NCBI RefSeq assembly: GCF_003255815.1
Contig: NC_037669.1
Span: 55,158,328 to 55,222,327 of the forward strand
DNA from: Theropithecus gelada
Taxonomy: Eukaryota; Chordata; Mammalia; Primates; Cercopithecidae
Direction of reading: 5' to 3'
DNA: 64,000 nt
Each line of letters starts with the position of its first letter. Position 1 is the first letter of the stretch. Below are positions 55,211 through 64,000 of the stretch, one piece after another. A program made the position numbers and the translations under genes. Below the pieces are notes generated by a model that did no database searches, was not told the origin of the DNA, and saw only the letters and a list, made by a program, of their open reading frames with translations.

Positions 55211-56295
55211 TTTTTTAAAAAAAAATTGTTATTATTACACTTTAAGATCTAGGGTACATGTGCATAACATGCAGTTTTGTTACATAGGTATACAAGTGCC
55301 ATGCTGGTTTGCTGCACCCATCAACTCATCATTTACATTAGATATTTCTCCTAACGCTATCCCTCCCCCAGTCCCCCACTCCCCAACAAGCCCCAGTGTG
55401 TGATGTTCCCCTCCCTGTGTCCATGTGTTCTCATTGTTCAACTCCCACTTACTAGTGAGAACATGCGGTGTTTGGTTTTCTGTCCTTGTGATATTTTGCT
55501 GAGAATGATGGTTTCCAGCTTCATCCCTGTCCCTGAAAAGAACATGAACTCATCCTTTTTTACGGCTGCATAGTATTTAATGGTGTATATGTGCCACATT
55601 TTCTTTATCCAGTCTATTATTGATGGACATTTGGGTTGTTTCCAAGTCTTTGCTATTGTGAATAGTGCCTTAATAAATATACATGTGCATATGTCTTCAT
55701 AGTAGCATGATTTATAATCCTTTGGGTGTATACCCAGTAATGTGATTGCTGGGTCAAATGGTATTTCTAGTTCTAGATCCTTGAGGGATCGTCACACTGT
55801 CTTCCACAATGGTTGAACTAATTTACACTTCCACCAACAGTGTAAAAGCATTCCTATTTCTCCACATCCTCTCCAGCATCCGTTGTTTCCTGACTTTTTA
55901 ATGATCGCCATTCTAACTGGCATGAGATGGTACCTCATTGTGGTTTCAATTTGCATTTCTCTGATGACCATTCATGATGAGCATTTTTTCATGCCTGTTG
56001 GCTGCATAAATGTTTTCTTTTGAGAAGTGTCTGTTCATATCCTTTGCCCACCTTTTGATGGGGTTGTTTGTTTTTTTCTTGTACATTTGTTTAAGTTCTT
56101 TGTAGATTCTGGATATTAGCCCTTTGTCAGATGGATAGATTGCAAAAATTTTCTCCCATTCTCTAGGTTGCCTGTTCACTCTGATGATAGTTTCTTTTGC
56201 TGTGCAGAAGCTCTTTAGTTTAATTAGATCCCATTTGTCTATGTTGGCTTTTGTTGCCATTGCTTTTGGTGCTTTAGTCATGAAGTCTTTGCCTC
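55211..56295 (-). mobile_element. 5'-truncated L1 inside the LTR
   Basis: Antisense L1PA-like 3' end. The 13-bp duplication ccatcttgcttct is perfect at 55198-55210 and 56296-56308. Contains the last part of ORF2 (residue pattern WAKDMNRHFSKE), broken by its truncation; no complete ORF. Confidence 0.92.
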
Positions 56296-56884
56296 CCATC
56301 TTGCTTCTAACCTCCAAGCTGTCCTTGTTCACTCCGGGGCGTAGGCTGAACTAACTTTGGGAGGAACTTAGTTTACAGTTTAAAACAAAAATGATAACAT
56401 CCCTTTCTCATAACAAACCCCCTTCTTGCCTGGGGACTAGAGTGCCATTGTAGGATTTAACAAATTAGCCATAAGATTAGAAATTACGGTTTAGGAGTCA
56501 CACAGCTGGAGGCTACAAGACTCTGACCCTTCCCAAATTGCTCCTGGGGACATCACTATTGAAAACCTAAGACCAGTGTCTGAGATATTTTGCAGACACT
56601 GCACTTGATGGATCAGCTAGTACCACCCAGACTGATAAACTGGCTTATCTGATCTTGTGGCTCCCATCCAGGAACTTACTCAGCACAAGAAGACTCTCTG
56701 TGAGTTCATCTTTGACCTGACCAATCAGTGCTCCTGGCTCACTAATTTTCCCCACCCACCAAGTTGTCCTTAAACACTCTGATCCCAGAAGGCTTAGGGA
56801 GACTGATTTGAGTAATAATAAAACTATGTTCTCCCGCACAGCCGCCTCTGTGTGAATTATTCTTTCTCTATTGCAGTTCTCTGC

Positions 56885-57189
56885 CTTTTTTTTTTTTTTT
56901 TGAAGCGGAGTTTCAGTCTTGTTGCCCAGGCTGGACTGCCATGGCGAGATCTCGGCTCACCACACAACCTCCACCTCCTGGGTTCAAGCTATTCTCTTGC
57001 CTCAGCCTCCAGAGTAGCTGGGATTACAGGCATTTGCCACCAAGCCTGGCTAATTTTGTATTTTTAGTAGAGACAGGGTTTCTCCATGTTGGTGAGGCTG
57101 GTCTGGAACTTCCGACCTCAGGCGATTCGCATGCCTCACTTACCCTCCCAAAGTGCTGGGATTATAGGCGTTAGCCACTGCACCTGGAC
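56885..57189 (-). mobile_element. Alu inside the LTR
   Basis: Reverse Alu between the polyadenylation region and the LTR end. Confidence 0.92.
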
Positions 57190-57270
57190 CCCCAGATTTA
57201 TCAACTGATCTTGATAAATCAGTTCTGTTTAGGCAGCAGGCAAGGTGAACCCATTGGACGGTTACAAATT

Positions 57271-57288
57271 TGGGGACTTGTCTGAGAT
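57271..57288 (+). other. Decayed retroviral primer binding site (proline-tRNA type)
   Basis: Four bases after the LTR, an 18-mer differs from the proline-tRNA site of gammaretroviruses at four positions, all transitions of the C-to-T/G-to-A kind. This marks the start of the element's internal region. Confidence 0.65.
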
Positions 57289-57400
57289 TGCCCTTGTGGC
57301 TACCTGCTTGTGGTTTGGTAGCCCCCCTCTCCCCCGATAGATCCAGAGGCCAGCCCAAGCGGCCGCCTAGTTCTCTCGGACTAGGGGTTGACTCTGGTAT

Positions 57401-57700
57401 TCTTTTTTTTTTTTTGAGACGGAGTCTCGCTCTGTTGCCCAGGCTGGAGTGCAGTGGCCGGATCTCAGCTCACTGCAAGCTCCGCCTCCCGGGTTCACGC
57501 CATTCTCCTGCCTCAGCCTCCCGAGTAGCTGGGACTAGAGGCGCTCGCCACCTCGCCCGGCTAGTTTTTTTTTGTATTTTTTTAGTAGAGACGGGGTTTC
57601 ACCGTGTTAGCCAGGATGGTCTCGATCTCCTGACCTCGTGATCCGCCCGTCTCGGCCTCCCGAAGTGCTGGGATTACAGGCTTGAGCCACCGCGCCCGGC
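57401..57700 (-). mobile_element. Young AluY
   Basis: Reverse AluY; actctggtattct on both sides (57391-57403, 57702-57714). Confidence 0.96.
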
Positions 57701-57749
57701 AACTCTGGTATTCTCTCCAGTTGCGGGGCACTGACAACCCAATGTACAT

Positions 57750-57751
57750 GG

Positions 57752-57782
<31 letters not shown>

Positions 57783-58063
57783 ACGGAGTCTCTCTCTGTC
57801 GCCCAGGCTGGAGTGCAGTGGCGCCATCTCGGCTCATTGCAAGCTCCGCCTCCCGGGTTCACGCCATTCTCCTGCCTCAGCCGCCTGAGTAGCTGGGACT
57901 ACAGGCACCCGCCACCACGCCCGGCTAATTTTTTTGTGTTTTTTGGTAGAGACGGGGTTTCACCGTGTTAGCCAGGATGGCCTCGATCTCCTGACCTCGT
58001 GATCTGCCCGCCTCAGCCTCCCAAAGTGCTGGGATTACAGGCGTGAGTCACCCGCGCCTGGCC
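57750..58063 (-). mobile_element. Alu, full length
   Basis: Poly(T) start; flanks catggaattt and catggattta. Confidence 0.93.
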
Positions 58064-59402
58064 TGCATGGATTTAATTGCAGTGGAGAAATAGTCCTGGG
58101 GAGACCTCCCATAACTGTAGCCCTATCAAAAGGTGTCTGTCTGTAGCCCCATGGTGGAGTATCTGTAGTCCCAAGAGTGTCTGTTTGTCTAATAGCTCCA
58201 CCACAGATAGTCTGTCTCGGTTTGGCTCCTTCAGGGGTCTCAGTTTGTCTGTTGCTCCATTGTGGAGTGTCTGTCTTGGTTTGGCTCCTGGTGGGGGTTT
58301 CAGTTGGCTCTTCCTAACTAGTAGGAAGACACTTGGTTCAGGAGACTTCTCAATCAGGAAGATTTCGGGGAGATTTCTCAGATAGAGAATAGGAGAATAG
58401 TTTGGAAGGGATACTTTTGGAGTTCTTGGTTAAGGATATGATTTGGAAGGCCTTCTCTCTGTCTCGTCTTTATGTATGTGTTTGTATATGTGGAGGGCAT
58501 CTCAGAAGGAGTTGCTGACAGAAGTCCAGCAGGCCTAACTCAGAGAACCCTCCTATTAGTCTGTTAACATTCATTGAGCCCTGGAGAAAGCTCAGCAGGC
58601 CTGTCTCTGTGTGACTATCCACTCTTCACCTTGCCCAGAGATCACCCATTGTGAGTTACCTTTCAGAGCTCATTCCTCCCCACCCAGAGTGGATCAAAAA
58701 CAACAGGGACCAACAGGAGAAAGTTTGCTTATTGCCAGGCTGATACTGGGTGCTGAAAGATGTGACTAGTGTCTGTTGTGTTATATATATTTTGCTGGGG
58801 TGGAAAACGTTAATTCGGTTCCCCATGCAGCCTGTTGGACAACATCTTGCAAAATGGAGAATCATTTGCCTATGGTTCCATGAAGCAGAAAAGGATGATT
58901 TTATTTTGTAACCGGGCTTGGTCCCCCATAGCTATGGCATAGTGAAGAAGGTCATCAAAAGCCGCTCCGTTCTTCTGGAAGCTGCAGCAGAGAAAAGGGA
59001 CCCAGAAAGTTGGTATGTCAGCAAAAAGGGTAATAATTCTTAGCAGCCAAATTTCTGGTCTTTCTTTCTCTCTCTCTCTCTGTATGTGTGTAAACGATAA
59101 ACGTCATTATTTGTGTCCTCTGCAAGTGTTTAATTAATAGAAAAATAAAGGATTTGTGAGACTAGTCTTAGGCTGTAGCAAATCTGATGCAGTTTGTACT
59201 AAAAATGTGTCTTTCTGTAATGGAGAGAGGGGTATCACAGGATAGAACATGAGCTTAGGATTCCTGTAAGACTCTATAATATAGACTATTTTTCAAGCCA
59301 CCCCAGCAGGCTGGTCAGTTACAAACTTTGCTGCAGGTCCCTGAAACCAATACCAGACAAAATTTATCTTTCTTGTTTTATGTCACTAAGAGTTTAACCT
59401 TA

Positions 59403-59708
59403 GGCTGGGCGTGGTGGCTCATGCCTGTAATCCTAGCACTTTGGGAGGCCCAGGAGGGTGGATCCCCTGAGGTCAGGAGTTTGAGACCAGCCTGGCAAAC
59501 ATGGTGAAACCCTGTCTCTACTAAAACTACAAAAATTACCCAGGGATGTTGGCAGGCGCCTGTAATCCCAGCTACTCGGGAGGTTGAGGCACCAGAATTG
59601 CTTGAACCCAGGAGATACAGGTTGCAGTGAGCTGACATCATGCCACTGCACTCCAACCTGGGCAACAGAGTAAGATGCTGTCTCCACAAAAAAAAAAAAA
59701 AAAAAAAA
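59403..59708 (+). mobile_element. Alu, full length
   Basis: Sense; flanks agagtttaacctt and agagcttaacctt. Confidence 0.93.
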
Positions 59709-59823
59709 GAGCTTAACCTTGTGACCATGTAGGGATACTTTCTCTTGGTTCTCTTGGTTTCCACCATCCAGAGCACAGGAAAATTTGGGGTTCATGTCAT
59801 AGCTCTAAAAATTATCTTGAGCA

Positions 59824-60101
59824 GGCTGGGTGCAGTGGCCCATGCCTGGAATCCCAGCACTTTGGGAGGCCAGGGCAGGCGGATTACCTTAGTTCAGGAG
59901 TTCGAGACCAGCCTGGCCAACATAGTGAAACCCTGCTAGACGTGGTGGTGGGCATCTATAATCCCAGCTACTCGGGAGGCTGAGGCAGAAGAATCCCTTG
60001 AACCGGGAGGCGGAGGTTGCAGTAAGCAGAGATCGAACCACCGCACTCTAGCCCAGGTGGCAGAGATTCTGTCTCAAAAAAAAAAAAAAAAAAAAAAATT
60101 A
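59824..60101 (+). mobile_element. Alu with internal deletion
   Basis: Sense Alu lacking much of the mid linker; aattatcttgagcag on both sides. Confidence 0.93.
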
Positions 60102-61226
60102 TCTTGAGCAGTTAAAGCTCTTTCCAAGCTTGAAATTGGTTGCTGTAGACTTCTTCTGGGAAAAACAATAGAAACTGTTTGATGTTATGTAGGTCAGTAG
60201 CTAAGGCTTTGTCTTTTGACAATTGTGGCCTGGGTTCAATTCTTAACTTCCAGAATGATTCCTTTCTGGTTTGTTATTTGTGTAACTTTGCCCTTTATTG
60301 AGGATTTTTTTTAAACCCCATGGATAGCTTCTGATTTTCTGTTTTGGATTTTCCTTTCTCCAAACTACCCTTGAGAGAGAGAGACAGAGAGAAAGTAAAG
60401 AAAGAGAGAGAGAGGAAGGAAGGAAGGAAGGAAGGAAGGAAGGAAAGAAAGAGAGAGAAAGAAAGAGGCTTACCATCTCTTTGAGACACCTTATGCGTCC
60501 ATGGTTAAGTTATAAACTTAGTTAAAGCATATTAATTTCATGTGGGAAGTTACCTGTGGTAGAATTCAAAAGCCAGAAATACTGGGTACCCTGGTAATAA
60601 GATACTGAAAAGGATTTTTTTTTTTTTTTTTTTTTTTTAAGAAAAAAGAGCTCTGTGGTTAAACCCAGCTTAATTAAAAATGGATAACCAAGCCATATGT
60701 ATTTAAAAGGAATTTATCTTTTTCCTCTTCTTGAATCATGTTTTTCTGAAAAACAGTTTTTTTCTTTTCAGGTGACTGAATTGTTCTCCATTTTGTCTTT
60801 TTGTCACTCTTGATGCCCACATGAGAGAATCTAACATAAATTCTAACAACCTGGGACTCCTGGGGAAAAGCAGAGGAGGCGCCACAGATCCCATTCTGGG
60901 AAAAAACCTCAGATTTCCTCACAGAAGCCGAGAAATTAAAAGAGAATAGATCCTTCTCAAAATCTAAGGCTCTGTTCTGTTTTGCATTGCATTAGCTGAT
61001 GGTTTTGGCTTTTGTGGGTATCAGAAATTACTTCGCATTATGAAAGAAACTTGGTATGTAATAACTAGGTAGGAAATATGCTTTTGAGGATGGCTAATGG
61101 CACTTATAGGGGGATATTCCGTTTTGATGTTTCAATTAGGGAAACACACTCTTGGCCATTAAAAGATAGGGAAACATCCCCAACCTGCACTGAGAGATGA
61201 GACTCCCACGGGGGACGGGCTGATTA
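60102..61226. other. Non-coding sequence with no recognised gene
   Basis: AT-rich, holds the GA/GGAA tract and a 24-T run (about 60617-60640); no supported ORF. Confidence 0.6.
60368..60468 (+). repeat. Purine-rich (GA)n/(GGAA)n tract
   Basis: About 100 bp nearly all purine on the plus strand, with seven consecutive GGAA units in the middle. Confidence 0.95.
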
Positions 61227-61240
61227 GAAAATGGGCTAAT

Positions 61241-61462
61241 CCATCCTGGCTAACACAGTGAAACCCCATCTCTACTAAAAATACAAAAAATTAGCCGGGC
61301 GAGGTGGCAGCGCCTGTAGTCCCAGCTACTCGGGAGGCTGAGGCAGGAGAATGGCGTAAACCCGGGAGGCGGAGCTTGCAGTGAGCTGAGATCGCGCCAC
61401 TGCACTCCAGCCTGGGCGACAGAGCGAGACTCTACCTCAAAAAAAAAAAAAAAAAAAAAAAA
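61241..61462 (+). mobile_element. 5'-truncated AluY with perfect target duplication
   Basis: Begins ccatcctggctaacacag, about Alu position 83-84. gaaaatgggctaat is perfect at 61227-61240 and 61463-61476. Confidence 0.95.
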
Positions 61463-61751
61463 GAAAATGGGCTAATTTACTATGGGTTGTTTTGCAATGT
61501 TTTGCTCAGCAGAAGCACTGCACTGTCTTCTCTTACAGTATTTCCCTCCTTTTGGGGATCCAGGATACAGTATATACCCTGAATTTTTCGGATCTATCTT
61601 TGCCTTCCAGCTGTGCCTGCTTATTAGGTCCTAGAAACTGAATGCTTTCCTGGCCCTGTTCCTCCAAGGGCTCCACCCCAAAGTCAGTAATCCAGTTAAG
61701 AAATTGGCAAATGAAAAATCTTACAAGTGCTGAATCTTCTGTCCATCTGTG

Positions 61752-62063
61752 TATTTATTTATTTATTTTTATATTTTTTTGAGATGGAGTCTCTTTCTGC
61801 CAACCAGACTGGAGTTCAATGGTGTGACCTTGGCTCACTGCAACCTCCACCTCCCGGGTTCCAGTGATTCTCCTGCCTCAGCCTCCCGAGTAGCTGGGAT
61901 TACGGGTGCCCACCATCATGCCCAGCTAATATTTGTATTTTTGGTAGAGATGGGGTTTTACCATATTAGCCAGGCTGGTTTCGAACTCCTGACCTCAGGT
62001 GATCCACCAGCCTCGGCCTCGCAAAGTGCTGTGATTACAGGCATGAGCCACTGCGCCCGGCCA
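61752..62063 (-). mobile_element. Alu with TTTA-rich tail
   Basis: Reverse Alu, ending gcgcccggcc. Confidence 0.93.
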
Positions 62064-62262
62064 GAAAAATAGGAACTTTAATGCCTTTTTGTTCATGTTA
62101 CTTTAGTAGTCTTTTAGAAATAAACACAGTTTTCAAGATTATTTGTAAAATAAAAATGTCTTCAAATTTTAGACATTTGACCTAGATTAAAGTCAGATAT
62201 GAGATTTGCTAAATGCTTTAAGGTCATAAACTATTTCTTTGACTTTTGAAAATTGTTCAGTT

Positions 62263-62553
62263 GCTGGGCGCGGTGGCTTATATCTATAATCCCATCACTT
62301 TGGGAGGCCGAGGCGGGCGAAACACCTAAGTCTAGGAGTTCGAGTCCAGCCTGGCCAATATGGCGAAACCCCGTCTCTACTAAATATACAAAAATTATCT
62401 AGGCATTGTGGCGCATGCGTGTAATCCCAGCTACTTGGGAGGCTGAGGCAGGAGAATTGCTTGAACCCAGGAGGTGGAGGTTGCAGTGAGCCGAGATCGT
62501 GCCACTGCACTCCAGCCTGAGCGAAAGAGCGAGACTCTATCTCCAAAAAAAAA
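62263..62553 (+). mobile_element. Alu, full length
   Basis: Sense; flanks like ttcagttgct and gtccattgct. Confidence 0.92.
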
Positions 62554-63317
62554 GTCCATTGCTGAGAAAATTGTTTGATTTACCTACTTTGGAGCATTAG
62601 ATTCTAGATGAGGCCTGGGGACATGTGGAGAGCCATGCCCCTAGCTATGCTGCAAAGGGCCAGACATTATCTGTATTTCCGTCTGATGTCCTAGGCTCTA
62701 CACCTAGTACATAATTAAAATTGCTTATTTATCAGGTTTTTCATCAAAATAAAAGTTGCTAAGAGTTAACATTGTAACATGTAATCGAGACTACTGGAGA
62801 AACAGTTTTACATACAAGGTGTATAGGGAAAGTAGAATGTGTTTTTGGTTAAAGAATATGAGAAGGCACGGTAATATGGCTTTTGATAAAGGGAATGTAA
62901 TTTTGTCTACTTCAGAGGGTTTTAAAGATTGTCTTAACCTAGAAGAGTAATGGGACAAAAAGAAGGTTCTGTGGGTGTAAACAAGTTGACTAAAATTTGA
63001 AGGGGATTTCTTTTTTTTTTTTTTTTTGCCCTAAGTTGAAGATAAAATAAAAGCACACTAATGCAGGGTCAGAATCTGGGCCCATGTGTTCAAATAACAG
63101 GGTTTTCTTAGAAAATTGATCTGCTGTTTAACAGAAAATTGTAAAAGGTTCTAAAAAGTTTATGAAAATCTTACCTTATGGTCAAACTAATTAAAACTGG
63201 ATAGATTTATAAAATTTTATTTAAAAACTTGCCTTAGTATTGAAGATGCACTAATGCAAACATAAATTTGGTTTTCTCTTTTGAAAAAGATTTTTTATGT
63301 AATATTAAAAGATAAAG
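62554..63317. other. Non-coding AT-rich sequence
   Basis: No supported gene. A 64-codon plus frame (62756-62950) has no recognisable domain and is best treated as chance. Confidence 0.6.
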
Positions 63318-63615
63318 GGCCAGGCCCTGTGGCTCACGCCTGTAATTCCACCACTTTGGGAGGACGAGGCACGTGGATCACCTGAGGTCAGGAGTTCGAG
63401 GCCAGCCTGGCCAACATGGTGAAACCCCAACTCTACTAAAAATACAAAAATGAGTCGGGCGTGGTGGCGGGCGCCTGTAGTCCCAGCTACTCAGGAGGCT
63501 GAGGTAGGAGAATCGCTTGAACCCAGGAGGCAGAGGTTGTGGTGAGTCAAGATCGCGCCATTGTGCTCCAGCCTGGGCAACGGAGTGAGACTCTATCTAA
63601 AAAAAAAAAAAAAAA
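63318..63615 (+). mobile_element. Alu, full length
   Basis: Sense Alu with a 17-A tail. Confidence 0.93.
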
Positions 63616-63741
63616 TCATGAAAGGTTTTTGTTCACCCCTTCGGGTAAATGGCAGGGAAAAAAGAGGGTAGAGAAAAGAGGAGACGGATTCAGCTGGCCT
63701 CATACTATCTTCATTGGGTCTTGTTTGGAAAGCTAACTGTC

Positions 63742-63907
63742 TCTTTTTTTTTTTTTTGAGATGATGTCTCGCTCTGCACCCAGGCTGGAGTGCAATGGCA
63801 TGGTCTCGGCTCACTGCAACCTCCACCTGCCAGGTTCAAGTGATTCCTCCACACCCGGCTAATTTTTGTGCTTTTAGTAGAGACGTGGTTTCACCATGTT
63901 GACCGGG
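63742..63907 (-). mobile_element. Alu with large internal deletion
   Basis: Reverse Alu joining gttcaagtgattcc directly to tccacacccggc, then ending early; ggctgtctctttt follows, matching actgtctctttt before it. Confidence 0.9.
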
Positions 63908-63950
63908 TAGGCTGTCTCTTTTATCAGAGTAAAGGTTTTTGCCTTTAAAA

Positions 63951-64000
63951 AAAAATTTTTTTTTTTTTTTTTTTGAGACGGATTCTCACTCTGTCGCCCA
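63951..64000 (-). mobile_element. Alu, cut by window edge
   Basis: Poly(T) then gagacggattctcactctg, running off the right end. Confidence 0.9.

Larger units (their letters stand above)
55165..57266 (+). mobile_element. Endogenous retrovirus LTR (class I-like), with insertions
   Basis: Begins TGTAAC and ends GTTACA, perfect inverted terminal hexamers. Without its inserts the LTR is about 700 bp. It has a CCAAT box (56721-56725) and AATAAA (56817-56822) in the plus orientation. It carries an L1 at 55211-56295 and an Alu at 56885-57189. Only this LTR is seen; no partner LTR lies in the window. Family not named. Confidence 0.8.
57289..59402 (+). other. Probable ERV internal leader remnant, with two Alus
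   Basis: No intact frame. It follows the primer site and contains imperfect direct repeats (58210-58247 and 58269-58305) plus a (CT)n run near 59064. The retroviral assignment beyond about 57400 is inference from position. Confidence 0.45.

Noticed and set aside
55946..56332. 128-codon minus frame with protein-like sequence
   Set aside because: It is the tail of L1 ORF2 in a 5'-truncated element, with its first codons read from the LTR; not a functional gene.
1..64000. CRISPR array, operon, phage, or tRNA/rRNA genes
   Set aside because: No regular spacer arrays, ribosome binding sites or tRNA cloverleaf candidates were seen; repeats are primate SINEs, LINEs and microsatellites.

Overview
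The window is 64 kb of Old World monkey genomic DNA, most likely macaque or baboon type. Three things point there: GT-AG introns, a very high density of Alu elements, and several young AluY copies with a cercopithecoid-type signature (for example the near-identical full-length copies at 25501, 26759, 34113 and 50896). No bacterial, plasmid or phage gene organisation is present. This is inference from sequence only, and the species is not fixed.

One protein-coding gene explains the left three quarters. It is MTMR14 (myotubularin-related protein 14, also called Jumpy), read on the minus strand. Its CpG-island promoter and exon 1 lie at about 49.5-49.96 kb, and exons 2 to 17 step leftward from 45.1 kb to 7.7 kb. 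Exon 18 runs off the left edge at position 1. The 18 coding exons join with every splice phase agreeing and give residues 1-588, with the 589th codon split by the window edge. I recall the human protein as 650 residues, so about 62 C-terminal residues and the main 3' UTR lie outside. The phosphatase signature, with Cys330 and Arg336, is in exon 11. The exon 17 donor contains an in-frame stop for read-through transcripts, and a canonical AATAAA lies 153 nt downstream. This suggests a short isoform ending at residue 538.

The introns are packed with repeats: about 40 Alus in both orientations, MIR and L2 remnants, MER5/MER1/MER2/MER8 DNA transposons and antisense L1 fragments. Features of note include a 48-nt exact duplication 741 bp apart (one copy replacing a base of an Alu), nested Alus, and two Alus stacked on one AT-rich target.

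Right of the promoter (50-64 kb) I see no gene. This part holds more Alus, an old antisense L1, and a plus-strand class I endogenous retroviral LTR (55165-57266). The LTR contains a secondary L1 and an Alu and is followed by a decayed proline-type primer binding site. Non-coding, probably retroviral, sequence continues beyond it. Two 5'-truncated AluY copies in the window (46.6 and 61.2 kb) share nearly the same truncation point.
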